A stretch of 64,000 nucleotides of DNA. Source: Herbaspirillum sp. alder98. Lineage in GTDB: Bacteria > Pseudomonadota > Gammaproteobacteria > Burkholderiales > Burkholderiaceae_D. Position 1 is the stretch's first letter. Each line of letters opens with the position of its first letter. Under the pieces are notes generated by a model. The model had not been told where the DNA came from, made no database searches, and saw only the letters and a program-made list of their open reading frames with translations. The DNA lies in assembly GCF_020179755.1 (NCBI RefSeq), contig NZ_JAIUCY010000010.1:62001-126000 (forward strand), given 5' to 3'. Position numbers and translations under genes: made by a program. Shown piece after piece: positions 55,721 to 64,000 of this stretch.

Positions 55721-57070
55721 ATGTCGCAATCGACAACCGGAGCGGCCGCTTCCTCATCCCAAGCCGTCAAGCCCACCCGATTCCGCTGGGTCGTGGCGGG
55801 CCTGATTTTCTTGATCTATACCATTGCCGCTGCCGACCGCGCCAACATCGGCGTCGCCTTGCCGTTCATTCGCAAGGAGTTTGCGATGAGCAACACCGAA
55901 GCCGGTGCGCTGCTCAGCCTGTTCCTGTTTGCGTATGCGCTGGCGCAATTGCCATCAGGCTTCGCCACCAGCCGTTTCGGCGTGCGCCGCATCTTTACCG
56001 GTGCGATGATCCTGACGTCGGTCTTTACCGGACTCATCGGCACCACCAGCTCCATCATCGGCCTGAAGATCTATCGATTCGCGCTGGGCCTGGCCGAAGG
56101 CCCGCTACCGGTCGGCATCGCCGCCACCATCAACAACTGGTTCCCACCGCATGAAAAGGGCACCGCCAGCGGTATCTTCCTGTCGGCGGTGAAGTTCGGT
56201 CCGGTGATTGTTCCCCCCGTTTGCGCGGCGATCGTGGCGGTGTGGGGATGGCGCGAAATCTTTATTTTCTTCGCTGTTCCCGGCCTGTTGTTCTCGGTCT
56301 TCTGGTATCTCTTCGTGACCAATCATCCGTCGCAGAGCCGCCATGTATCGCAGGCGGAACTGGACTACATCACCGGTGAGGTCACACCGGCGGCAGTGGC
56401 GTCAGGCGCGCCGGTAATGGTAGTCAAGCCGGCGCCGGCATGGCTCGACAGGTTCGTGCGCGCACGCAAGCTGGCCCCGCTGACCGATAGCAAGAGCGTC
56501 TTCCGCTCGTGGAATATTCTGGGCTGCTCATTGGGGTATTGCTTCCAGTTGGGCATCTCCAACGTCTTGCTGGCCTGGATTCCGACTTACCTGCTTTCGG
56601 TCAAGAAGTTCTCGGTGATGAACATGGGGTTTGTTGCCGCAGCGCCCTGGGTTGGCGCCGTCATCGGCAACCTGCTGGGTGGCATGGTGTCGGATCGCCT
56701 GCTCTACAAGCGCCGCAAGCCGGGCATGATGCTGTCGGCGCTGGCCACCGCCGGCATGATGTACGCGCTCATCAACTCGCCCGCCGATCCGCTCAGCTAT
56801 GGTCTGCTGCTGTTTGCCACCGGCATCCTCCTGAGCTTCGGCTATTCCGCCTACATGGCCTATCCGATGGGCGTGGCCGACAAGAAGACGTTTCCGATTG
56901 CCAGCTCGGTGGTCAATATGGGCGGCCAGCTGGGCGGCGCCATCGCTCCCCTGGCAACCGGGATGCTGCTCGACAGTTACGGCTGGGATTATGTTTTCGC
57001 CTTCATGGCCATCGGATCGCTGATGAGTTTCATTGTGCTGCTCACCATCGCCGAGCCGGTCGACGCCTGA
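55721..57070 (+). CDS. MFS transporter, anion:cation symporter family
   Basis: A 449-residue, 12-segment permease. It has the ACS-type TM1 motif IYTIAAADRANIGVALPFI, the FAYALAQLPSGFATSRFGVRR loop and GLAEGPLPVGIAATINNWFPPHEKGTASGIF. It probably imports an organic or sugar acid. GGAGA just upstream selects the start at 55721. It lies 32 bp upstream of the RraA homologue and is first in a three-gene group. Confidence 0.88.
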   Translation: MSQSTTGAAASSSQAVKPTRFRWVVAGLIFLIYTIAAADRANIGVALPFIRKEFAMSNTEAGALLSLFLFAYALAQLPSGFATSRFGVRRIFTGAMILTSVFTGLIGTTSSIIGLKIYRFALGLAEGPLPVGIAATINNWFPPHEKGTASGIFLSAVKFGPVIVPPVCAAIVAVWGWREIFIFFAVPGLLFSVFWYLFVTNHPSQSRHVSQAELDYITGEVTPAAVASGAPVMVVKPAPAWLDRFVRARKLAPLTDSKSVFRSWNILGCSLGYCFQLGISNVLLAWIPTYLLSVKKFSVMNMGFVAAAPWVGAVIGNLLGGMVSDRLLYKRRKPGMMLSALATAGMMYALINSPADPLSYGLLLFATGILLSFGYSAYMAYPMGVADKKTFPIASSVVNMGGQLGGAIAPLATGMLLDSYGWDYVFAFMAIGSLMSFIVLLTIAEPVDA

Positions 57071-57102
57071 GCCTTTTCCCATCCTGCTGAAACGAGATCA
57101 TC

Positions 57103-57768
57103 ATGAGCAACCCCGCATTCACCATCAATCCTGCGCCTGAAGTCGCCGCCGCCGGCGTCGTCGAGGCCCTGCAAGGGATCGTCGTTTCACATCTGAGCGA
57201 TAACCTGCAGCGGCTCTCGGGCATCACCGGGCTGCAGCGCTTCCATCGTTCGCGCAAGCTGGTCGGCACCGCATTCACCGTCAAGACCCGTCCCGGCGAC
57301 AACCTGCTGATCTATAAGGCGCTGATGATGATGCAGCCTGGTCATGTGCTGGTGGTCGACGGTGGCGGCGAGACCATCAATGCGCTGGTTGGCGAGCTGA
57401 TCATGCTGTATGCCCAGCAGCGTGGCTGCGCAGGCTTCGTGCTGGATGCGGCGGTGCGTGACACGGCGGCCTTCGAGCAGGCCGACTTCCCCTGCTACGC
57501 GCGCGGAGTCAGTCATCGCGGTCCCTACAAGACCGGCCCCGGCCAGATGAACGTGCCGGTCAGCATCGATGGGCAGGTAATTCACCCGGGCGATATCGTC
57601 GTCGGCGATGAAGATGGTATCGTCACCTTTGCGCAGAGCCGGGCCGATGCTCTTATCGAGGCAGCTCGCAAGACTGCTGCGGTCGAAGATGGCATCAAGG
57701 CTGAAATCGCTAACGGCAAGGTCGAGCAGACCTGGCTGGATAAAGTGCTAACGCCTTTCGATCTGTAA
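57103..57768 (+). CDS. RraA-family aldolase/decarboxylase-like protein (copy 2)
   Basis: A 221-residue homologue of the 8222-8905 gene. The Arg-Asp pair is in LDAAVRDTAAF; the block SHRGPYKTGPGQMNVPVSIDGQVIHPGDIVVGDEDG closely matches copy 1. It may cleave 4-hydroxy-2-oxo acids or decarboxylate oxaloacetate. Position between an organic-acid importer and a 2-hydroxy-acid oxidase suggests that the oxidase makes the 2-oxo acid it acts on; this is inference. Confidence 0.85.
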   Translation: MSNPAFTINPAPEVAAAGVVEALQGIVVSHLSDNLQRLSGITGLQRFHRSRKLVGTAFTVKTRPGDNLLIYKALMMMQPGHVLVVDGGGETINALVGELIMLYAQQRGCAGFVLDAAVRDTAAFEQADFPCYARGVSHRGPYKTGPGQMNVPVSIDGQVIHPGDIVVGDEDGIVTFAQSRADALIEAARKTAAVEDGIKAEIANGKVEQTWLDKVLTPFDL

Positions 57769-57868
57769 CTGCTTCGGCTCTTCCCCGTATTCGACTCCAG
57801 GTGCGGCTGTAGGGCAGTGCTGTGGATAACTATTGCCTTTGCAACGGCACGCTAACTCATTCATCCGC

Positions 57869-59029
57869 ATGACACCCAACGCATTGAAGCGCTACCTGTC
57901 GCTCCACGATTTCGAGAAGGCCGCCAAAGCGCTGCTGCCGGGGCCGCTCTATGCCTATGTATCGGGCGCAGTGGAGGATGAGGATTCTGTGACCGCCAAC
58001 CGGTCTGCATTCAAGAATTATGCCTTCAAGCCGAACGTGCTGGTCGATGTGTCGAATGTGGATACATCGCTCACCTTGTTTGGCGTCAAATACGCGACAC
58101 CGGTCGGCCTGGCGCCGATGGGGCTGGCCGCGATGACCAGCTATCGCGGAGATGTCAGCATGGCCGTCGCCGCCAAGAAGGCCGGCGCCATGTGCATCAT
58201 GAGCGGGTCATCCCTGATTCGCCTGGAGGAGGTGATGGAGGCAGCGCCAGGAACCTGGTTCCAGGCCTACCTTCCCGGCCAGCAGGAGCAGATCGATGCG
58301 CTCATTGAACGGGTCCGGCATGCCGGTGTAGAAACCCTGGTGCTCACCGTCGACACGCCGGTTGCAGCGAATCGTGAAAACAATATCCGCGCCGGCTTCT
58401 CGACCCCGCTGCGTCCCAGCATCTCGCTAGCGTGGGAAGGCGTCACGCATCCCCGGTGGCTGCTGGGCACCTTCGTCAGGACGCTGCTGCGTCACGGCAT
58501 GCCGCACTTCGAGAATAACTATGCCACGCGTGGCGCTCCCATCATGTCATCGAACGTGTTGCGCGATTTCTCTGACCGAGGGCACCTGAACTGGGCGCAT
58601 GTGACAAGGGTGAGAAAGATGTGGAAGGGGCCGCTCATCATCAAGGGCATCCTCAACGTCACGGATATGCTCAGGGCGCGCAACATCGGCGCGGATGCCG
58701 TCATTATCTCCAATCACGGCGGGCGCCAGCTCGATGGCAGCGTGGCGCCATTGCTGGTCTTGCCCGAGATGATCGATGCCGCCGGTGACTTCCCGGTGAT
58801 GCTCGACAGCGGCGTTCGCCGGGGAACCGATGTGCTCAAGGCGCTGGCGCTGGGGGCGAAGGCGGCCTGGATCGGTCGGCCCTTCAACTACGCCGCCACC
58901 GTGGGCGGTGAAGCGGGCGTGAGCCACGCGCTGGAGTTGATCAAGCAGGAGATCAAACGCGATATGGGGCTGCTGGGCGTGGTCAGCGTGCCCGGCATCA
59001 CACGGGATCACATTTGCAGCAGCCGCTGA
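57869..59029 (+). CDS. FMN-dependent 2-hydroxy-acid oxidase/dehydrogenase (LldD family)
   Basis: A 386-residue TIM-barrel flavoenzyme. It has the catalytic His in ISNHGGRQLDG, the FMN segments LAPMGLAAM and DTPVAANRENNIRAG, and the typical ending GLLGVVSVPGITR. It oxidises a 2-hydroxy acid such as lactate, glycolate, mandelate or a larger acid to the 2-oxo acid. It is 100 bp after the RraA gene. The start at 57869 is the first in-frame ATG that keeps family length; no strong ribosome-binding site is visible. Confidence 0.9.
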   Translation: MTPNALKRYLSLHDFEKAAKALLPGPLYAYVSGAVEDEDSVTANRSAFKNYAFKPNVLVDVSNVDTSLTLFGVKYATPVGLAPMGLAAMTSYRGDVSMAVAAKKAGAMCIMSGSSLIRLEEVMEAAPGTWFQAYLPGQQEQIDALIERVRHAGVETLVLTVDTPVAANRENNIRAGFSTPLRPSISLAWEGVTHPRWLLGTFVRTLLRHGMPHFENNYATRGAPIMSSNVLRDFSDRGHLNWAHVTRVRKMWKGPLIIKGILNVTDMLRARNIGADAVIISNHGGRQLDGSVAPLLVLPEMIDAAGDFPVMLDSGVRRGTDVLKALALGAKAAWIGRPFNYAATVGGEAGVSHALELIKQEIKRDMGLLGVVSVPGITRDHICSSR

Positions 59030-59112
59030 CTACCGTTGAATAAGTCGCTGGCGGGCAGTGTTTTTTGCAGGATTCATTGCCTGGCCGCCAATGCGGGCCG
59101 CCATGGCGGCAC

Positions 59113-59988
59113 TTAACCGATAAATTTCCCACCCGGGTACTGTTCGCAGATGAACTTCACGAACGCCTGGACTTTTGCGCTCTGCAGGCGGCGCGACGTG
59201 TGCAGGACCCAGAGTTCGACTTCTTCGCCGACTTTTCCCCACACCACCATTTCGCCGTTCTCGATCTGGCGCGCAATGATGGATTGCGGCAGCAGCGCCA
59301 CCCCGGCGCCCGCTGCGACGGCATCTCGCACCATCAGTAATGACGACAGGCGCAGCACCGGTTGCGGTTCGACCACAAGTTTGCCGTTGCTGACAGCCCA
59401 GGTATCGCCGTCCCGATAGGACGGCGTGACGACCGCCGGTGCCGGGAAGGGCCGGGTGATGCGTCGGCCCGGCGCCGGTATCGAGGGCGCAGCGGCAAGT
59501 ACCAGCTGGTCCCTGGCGAAGCACCTGCCGACGAGTGTGCTGTCTTCGCCCGGATTGATGCGGATGGAGACGTCGAAATGCTCCTCGACCAGGTCAACCA
59601 GCCGGTCTTCTGCCACAGCGTCGATCCGGACCTCTGGATAGATTGCCTGGAAGCTGGCGGCGAGCCGCCCCAGCGCCAATTGCGAGAAGACCAGTGGCGC
59701 TGCGATGCGCAGGCGACCACGTGGCACGTCAATGCCTTCCTGTACCTCCGTCATGGCTTCGGCAATTTCTCGCATAGGCCCATCGGACCGGGTCAACAGC
59801 AGCTGGCCTGCCGCCGTCAGTTCGAGGCTGCGAGCGCCGCGCTCGACCAGCCGCACGCCAAGCAGCTTTTCGAGATCGGCGACACGGCGCGAGAGGGTCG
59901 CCTTGGAGCGACCACTGGCGCGACTGGCGCGCCCGAATCCGCCGTGGGCGGCGACCAGTTGAAAGTCTGCAAGCGCATTGATGTCCAT
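59113..59988 (-). CDS. LysR-family regulator of the adjacent oxidoreductase
   Basis: A 291-residue LysR protein with helix-turn-helix GFGRASRASGRSKATLSRRVADLEKLLG and an effector domain. It is divergent from the quinone-oxidoreductase-like gene with a 101-bp gap, a common pairing in Burkholderiales. Confidence 0.9.
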   Translation of the reverse strand: MDINALADFQLVAAHGGFGRASRASGRSKATLSRRVADLEKLLGVRLVERGARSLELTAAGQLLLTRSDGPMREIAEAMTEVQEGIDVPRGRLRIAAPLVFSQLALGRLAASFQAIYPEVRIDAVAEDRLVDLVEEHFDVSIRINPGEDSTLVGRCFARDQLVLAAAPSIPAPGRRITRPFPAPAVVTPSYRDGDTWAVSNGKLVVEPQPVLRLSSLLMVRDAVAAGAGVALLPQSIIARQIENGEMVVWGKVGEEVELWVLHTSRRLQSAKVQAFVKFICEQYPGGKFIG

Positions 59989-60089
59989 GGTGTCTCGATA
60001 TTGATACGGAGTGTCTACATTCTATGGTCTTTGTTTTAAATGTGAAACTCATTATCGTTAGGTCCAACCCTAACCAAAAGGAGTTTTTC

Positions 60090-61022
60090 ATGAAGAACAT
60101 TCGCGCTTTGCAGTTGATGCAGTACGGCGGTCCCGATGCCGCCAGGATCTCGATGATTCAAGCACCGGTGGCGGGGCCGGGCCAGGTACTGGTCCGGGTC
60201 GCGGCGGCTGGCGTCAATGGGCTGGACTGGAAGGTCCGCGAGGGCTTCGTCAGGGATGCCTTCCCGCTGGAGCTGCCGACCGTCCTGGGTATCGAGCTGT
60301 CCGGCGTGGTGGAAGAAGTCGGTCCGGGCGTCACCGGATTTTCCCGAGGCGATCGCGTCATGGGCGGGCTCGGCGGCCTGGGTGCCTATGCGGATCTGGT
60401 AGCGGTGACGGCAGCCAATCTCGCAGTGGTGCCCGACGCCCTCAGTCTGGTGGAGGCAGCGGCGCTGCCGGTGGCGGCAGTGGCCGCATGGCAAAGCCTT
60501 CACTTTGCCGGCCCCGTTCGTGAAGGTCAGCGCGTCCTGATCCATGGCGCCGCCGGTGGTCTGGGCGGTTTTGCCGTGCAGTTTGCGCGGCAGGCGGGGG
60601 CCCAGGTGTTCGCTGTCGCCCGGGGCCGCGATATCGACTATGTGCGCGGGCTGGGCGCCGAGCACTTCATCGACTACGACGCAGGGCCGTTCGAGGCCAT
60701 CGCAAAGGACATCGACCTGGTGCTTGATTATGCGGGTGGTGAAGTTCTGGCGCGTTCCTGGCAGGTGCTGTCCGCCCAGGGCGTTATCGTCAGCACCGCC
60801 TCGCCGGAAATCCTGGCCAGCACCCCAGCTGGACGTCGCGGTCTGTGGTTCATGAACAAGCCTGATGCCGAGCGGCTGAAGGCGATTGCAGATGAGGTAG
60901 CGCATGGGCGCCTGCAGTCCCGGATCAATGCCGTGGTTTCATTTAGTGAACTGCCTGCCGCCATCGAAAGTAACCGCACCCGGCCGCAGGTGGGAAAGAC
61001 CGTGGTCGATTTTTCGCGTTGA
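60090..61022 (+). CDS. Zinc-independent alcohol dehydrogenase / quinone oxidoreductase
   Basis: A 310-residue medium-chain dehydrogenase of the quinone-oxidoreductase/zeta-crystallin branch. Visible features are VAAAGVNGLDWKVREG, GIELSGVVEEVGPGV and the NADPH motif VLIHGAAGGLGGFAVQFARQAGA. The zinc ligands of classical ADHs are absent. AAGGAG at 60078-60083 selects the start at 60090. It is likely induced by its divergent LysR; the substrate is unknown. Confidence 0.9.
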   Translation: MKNIRALQLMQYGGPDAARISMIQAPVAGPGQVLVRVAAAGVNGLDWKVREGFVRDAFPLELPTVLGIELSGVVEEVGPGVTGFSRGDRVMGGLGGLGAYADLVAVTAANLAVVPDALSLVEAAALPVAAVAAWQSLHFAGPVREGQRVLIHGAAGGLGGFAVQFARQAGAQVFAVARGRDIDYVRGLGAEHFIDYDAGPFEAIAKDIDLVLDYAGGEVLARSWQVLSAQGVIVSTASPEILASTPAGRRGLWFMNKPDAERLKAIADEVAHGRLQSRINAVVSFSELPAAIESNRTRPQVGKTVVDFSR

Positions 61023-61079
61023 GTCATGAGGGCGGGTGATGACGGATGATGACGGTGTGAACGGGTCATACCGTCATCG

Positions 61080-62450
61080 TCATTTGCGCCGCGTCCTGGT
61101 GCCTTCCAGCCACGCAAGAAATTCCGGATTGGCGCCATGCGCGATATTGACGCGCATGCCTGGCGGGCCACCGTCGGACACCATGAAGGCATCCGAGGCC
61201 GCAATGAAGATGCCTTGCTCGGCGGCATTCCTGACCAGGTCCATTTCGCGGGTCCACGCCGGAAGCTCAATCCACAGGTAGAACCCGCTGCCTAGCGGTC
61301 GGGCCACTTCGAATCCTGCGTTCGCCAGCCCTTGCACCGATTCTTCGGTCGCCTGGGCGATTCGTTCGCGCAGTCGCCTCAGATATTTGAGATAGCGCGC
61401 ATCCTCGATCAGGGCCGAGACCAGGCGCTCGTTCTGCGCGGATGTGGCGATGATGGTGATGACCTTCATCTCGTTGAGCTCAGCCGCTATCGCCGGAGAC
61501 GCTGCGATATAACCGACCCGGAAGCTGCCCGGGAGCGTCTTGGAAAACGAACCGACGTAGATCACGCGTTGCAACTGGTCGAGGGAGGCCAGTCGCGGCG
61601 CCGTGGCCGGCAGGATGTCGGCGAAGGGATCGCTTTCCACCACCAGCAGGTTCGCCTGCTCGGCAATCTTGAGCACACCATAGGCGTTGCCCGGGGTAAT
61701 CGAGCCGCCGGTGGGATTTTGCGCCAGGGACTGGGTAAAGAATAAACGCGCGCCGCTCGACTTTGCCTTGGCCGCCAGGTCCTGCAAATCAGGGCCGTCA
61801 TGATTGCGCCTGACGCCGATGATCCTGGCGCCGGCCACCGCGAGCTTCCAGAACAGGGGGTAATAACCGGGTTCCTCGACCAACACCGGATCGCCCGCAT
61901 GGACATAACAACGGATGACCAGGTCAAGCGCGTGATTGCCGCCATAGGTCATCATGATCTGGTCGGTCTGGCATTGGATGCCACGTTCGGCAAGGATGGT
62001 ACTCAACTGCTCTCGTAACGGCAGGAAACCCCATGGACTGTTATAGGACTCGGCGGTCGCCATCCGCGGTAATGCGATCGGACGCCGGAGTTCGGCCAGG
62101 TCCAGCCAGTCGGGAGGGAGCCTGCCATCACCCGGCCGGATCGGCAGGCGTCGCTCAAGCTGTTCATTCAATAATGCCGCGCGCTCGGCGGCGCCAGGAC
62201 TCGGATGGGCCGCATCGCGAGTGCGCTTGGCCGGTATCTTCGAGACAAAGTAGCCGGAACCGGGTTTGGTCGCCACCACGCCTTGCGCCACCAGACGCAG
62301 ATACGCTTCTACCACGGTGTTCTTGGCCACGCCCCTGGCGGCGGCCTCTTCGCGGACCGACCTCAAGCGGTCCCCGGCCCTGAGTTGTCCATCGCGCACG
62401 CGGCTCACCACGTCTTCGATGATCAGTTCGATTTTTGAATGGCTATTCAT
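61080..62450 (-). CDS. MocR-type regulator (GntR helix-turn-helix fused to class I aminotransferase)
   Basis: A 456-residue fusion. The N-terminal GntR winged helix (about 7-70: LRSVREEAAARGVAKNTVVEAYLRLVAQGVVATKPGSGYFV) is joined to an aminotransferase-fold domain (about 110-440) that retains the PLP-lysine motif YVGSFSKTLPGSFRVGY. MocR proteins usually act as PLP-dependent regulators with no transaminase activity. It is divergent from the SMP-30 gene, and the gap contains a pair of direct repeats. Confidence 0.9.
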   Translation of the reverse strand: MNSHSKIELIIEDVVSRVRDGQLRAGDRLRSVREEAAARGVAKNTVVEAYLRLVAQGVVATKPGSGYFVSKIPAKRTRDAAHPSPGAAERAALLNEQLERRLPIRPGDGRLPPDWLDLAELRRPIALPRMATAESYNSPWGFLPLREQLSTILAERGIQCQTDQIMMTYGGNHALDLVIRCYVHAGDPVLVEEPGYYPLFWKLAVAGARIIGVRRNHDGPDLQDLAAKAKSSGARLFFTQSLAQNPTGGSITPGNAYGVLKIAEQANLLVVESDPFADILPATAPRLASLDQLQRVIYVGSFSKTLPGSFRVGYIAASPAIAAELNEMKVITIIATSAQNERLVSALIEDARYLKYLRRLRERIAQATEESVQGLANAGFEVARPLGSGFYLWIELPAWTREMDLVRNAAEQGIFIAASDAFMVSDGGPPGMRVNIAHGANPEFLAWLEGTRTRRK

Positions 62451-62452
62451 AA

Positions 62453-62508
62453 ACTGTACCAGTAGCGTAACGGGTTCGGGTCGCTAAAAATGTGGCAACT
62501 GTACCAGT
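62453..62508. promoter_or_regulatory. Direct-repeat operator candidate for the MocR regulator
   Basis: ACTGTACCAGT occurs twice in the same orientation, at 62453-62463 and 62498-62508, 45 bp apart. Each copy is itself a dyad (ACTG-TAC-CAGT). The first copy begins 2 bp from the regulator's start codon. Paired direct repeats are the usual MocR binding pattern. Confidence 0.65.
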
Positions 62509-62581
62509 GCCATTAGTGATTTGCCAGATATCCTTCAAGCAAGCCAACAAGAGGTTTGCATTGAATGGATGGAGACAAAAT

Positions 62582-63511
62582 ATGAAACACGCTGACGAGC
62601 GCCTGTTCGCGCCGATTCCGCCGACCGAGCTGGGACTGGATTCGCGCATGGCAGAACCATGGTTCAAGGTGTCGGATGACACGTTGCAACTGGAAGGGCT
62701 TTGCTTCGACCGTACCGGTCATCTGTATTTCGTCGAGGTCTTTGGTGGCACGGTATTTAGATTGGATCCCGGCACCCGGAAGCTCGATGAAGTCTTGAAG
62801 CTGGCCGGGCAGAACCCGGCAAGCGTGAAGATCCACAAGGACGGCAGGCTCTACATTGCGTGCCTGGGTGATTTCAAGGCGGGCGGATTGGTCATCGTCA
62901 ACCCGGACGGTTCGGGCAAGCGAACCATCCTGCAGGATTATGTCGTCGACGACCTGGTGTTCGACAGCGAGGGCGGCTTCTACTTCACCCACTTCGTCGG
63001 TTCGCCCGGCGATCCATCTGGCGGCGTGTTCCATGTGGATCCTAGCGAGCAGGTAACGCCGATCGCTGTCAACATGGCCGGGCCGAATGGCGTGGCGCTG
63101 TCGAAGGACGAGCGGGTGCTGTGGATAACTGAAACCAACGCCAACCGCTTGCATCGCATCGACCTGGCCGCCGACAGAAAAACCATTGCGCCTTATGGAA
63201 CCAGCGTTCCGTATTACTTCACCGGATACCACGGTCCGGATTCGTGCAGCATCGACGCCGACGATAACCTTTATGTGGCGATGTACCACCAGGGCCGCGT
63301 CATGGCGTTCAATCGCTTTGGCTTTCCCATCGGCCAGTTCCTGATACCGGGTCGCGAACAGGGGCACCATCTGCTCACGACCCATCCCATGCTGGTTCCG
63401 GGGAGCACCCAGCTGCTTATCTGCACCAACGACCCGATAGGCAAGAACGGTTCATGGATTTTCAGTGCGCAAGGGTATGCACAGTCCCACCGCAGCTATC
63501 AATTTCAGTGA
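62582..63511 (+). CDS. SMP-30/gluconolactonase-family beta-propeller protein
   Basis: A 309-residue six-bladed propeller of the SMP-30/LRE class. Metal-site segments are LQLEGLCFDRTGHLYFVEV, MAGPNGVALSKDERVLWITET and GPDSCSIDADDNLYVAMYHQG. Members hydrolyse sugar-acid or other lactones. GGAGA upstream selects the ATG at 62582. It is followed 8 bp later by an SDR, giving a lactonase/dehydrogenase pair. Confidence 0.87.
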   Translation: MKHADERLFAPIPPTELGLDSRMAEPWFKVSDDTLQLEGLCFDRTGHLYFVEVFGGTVFRLDPGTRKLDEVLKLAGQNPASVKIHKDGRLYIACLGDFKAGGLVIVNPDGSGKRTILQDYVVDDLVFDSEGGFYFTHFVGSPGDPSGGVFHVDPSEQVTPIAVNMAGPNGVALSKDERVLWITETNANRLHRIDLAADRKTIAPYGTSVPYYFTGYHGPDSCSIDADDNLYVAMYHQGRVMAFNRFGFPIGQFLIPGREQGHHLLTTHPMLVPGSTQLLICTNDPIGKNGSWIFSAQGYAQSHRSYQFQ

Positions 63512-63519
63512 GAAGAGCA

Positions 63520-64000
63520 ATGAAGAAGTTAGAGGGAAAGACTGCCCTGGTCACGGGGGCGGCCCGTGGGATTGGTCTGGGCATCGCCCAGCGCTTTGCT
63601 TCGGAGGGCGCCAATATCGTTCTTGCCGACCTGGATGAGGAAGGCGTCACGCGCGCCGCACAAGACGTTGCAAGCCAATACAAGGTCAGCGCCGTCGCGA
63701 TCAAGGTGGACGTGGCCAACCCCACGGACAACGAAAAGATGGTCGAACGGGCGGTTGCTGAATTTGGCCGGCTGGATATCCTCGTGTGCAACGCCGGCAT
63801 CGTCCGTCCGGCCAGGCCGCTGGAAGATATAACACCGGAGCAGTGGCGGCAGGTGATCGACATCAATCTGCTGGGTTATGTCTATGCGACATCGGCCTTC
63901 ATCCCGCATGCAAAGAAGAACCAGAGCGGCAAGATCATCTATATGGCCTCGGTGGCCGGACAAGTGGGTGGCGTGGCCGCCGAGATTACTTATTCAGTCA
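63520..64000 (+). CDS. Short-chain dehydrogenase/reductase, cut by the window edge
   Basis: An open frame of 160 residues runs to the edge without a stop. It starts MKKLEGKTALVTGAARGIG (NAD(P) Rossmann motif), with LVCNAGIVRPARPLED, the active-site Ser in MASVAGQVGG and the Tyr of the YxxxK motif in ITYSV at the cut. It is a classical SDR. Position 8 bp after the SMP-30 gene suggests sequential oxidation of a sugar or alcohol followed by lactone hydrolysis. Confidence 0.9.
   Translation, partial: MKKLEGKTALVTGAARGIGLGIAQRFASEGANIVLADLDEEGVTRAAQDVASQYKVSAVAIKVDVANPTDNEKMVERAVAEFGRLDILVCNAGIVRPARPLEDITPEQWRQVIDINLLGYVYATSAFIPHAKKNQSGKIIYMASVAGQVGGVAAEITYSV

Noticed and set aside
61080..62450. 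Catabolic aminotransferase
   Set aside because: The N-terminal GntR helix-turn-helix and the divergent operator repeats mark it as a MocR regulator despite the PLP domain.

Overview
The window is a GC-rich, densely packed bacterial chromosome segment. It is dominated by transport, sugar and organic-acid catabolism and LysR/GntR/IclR-type regulators. Gene content and layout suggest a metabolically versatile, plant- or rhizosphere-associated betaproteobacterium, most like Herbaspirillum or another Oxalobacteraceae. That placement is inference from gene families and style, not from a marker gene. I see no rRNA, tRNA, CRISPR array, prophage or transposase.

Layout. 1-2800: a dispersed hairpin repeat, then a LysR regulator divergent from mmsA. 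2800-11300: an IclR regulator divergent from a probable operon holding a polar amino-acid ABC transporter, an aspartate-type aminotransferase, an RraA/HMG-aldolase-like protein, a lactonase-like amidohydrolase and an MFS pump; together these look like a catabolic route for a hydroxylated acidic amino acid. 11350-12560: CynT-type carbonic anhydrase and a PaaI thioesterase. 12559-18206 (minus): MFS importer, D-apionate oxidoisomerase, RuBisCO-like decarboxylase, DUF1537 kinase and GntR regulator, a D-apionate catabolic unit. 18624-25125: TetR regulator and a tripartite RND efflux pump; then a GST. 25804-36929: a complete Rhizobium-style L-rhamnose regulon (rhaRSTPQUK divergent from rhaDI) around a long perfect palindrome, followed by a chemoreceptor.

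38826-39175 holds three tandem 115-bp copies of the hairpin repeat also seen at the left end. Next to it (39316-44098, minus) is an unusual three-gene unit: two small membrane proteins and a 1346-residue RTX exoprotein with a cysteine-peptidase-like domain embedded between its calcium-binding repeats. The upstream part of this unit is visibly less GC-rich than its neighbours, and no type I secretion genes are in the window.

44400-54630: AlkA-like DNA glycosylase, EAL phosphodiesterase, the AspD/AspT aspartate-to-alanine decarboxylation/antiport pair, a Tat-exported type-B carboxylesterase, a MerR regulator with a textbook 19-bp-spacer palindromic promoter driving a nitroreductase, and a LysR. 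54649-59029: a LysR divergent from MFS + second RraA homologue + FMN 2-hydroxy-acid oxidase, again ending at a 2-oxo acid handled by an RraA-type enzyme. 59113-64000: a LysR/quinone-oxidoreductase pair, a MocR-type regulator divergent from an SMP-30 lactonase-like protein, and a short-chain dehydrogenase that runs off the right edge.

The least charted parts are the aminotransferase/RraA/lactonase operon, the RTX-peptidase unit, and the MFS/RraA/oxidase operon. The apionate cluster is explained by published enzymology but lacks its downstream steps here.
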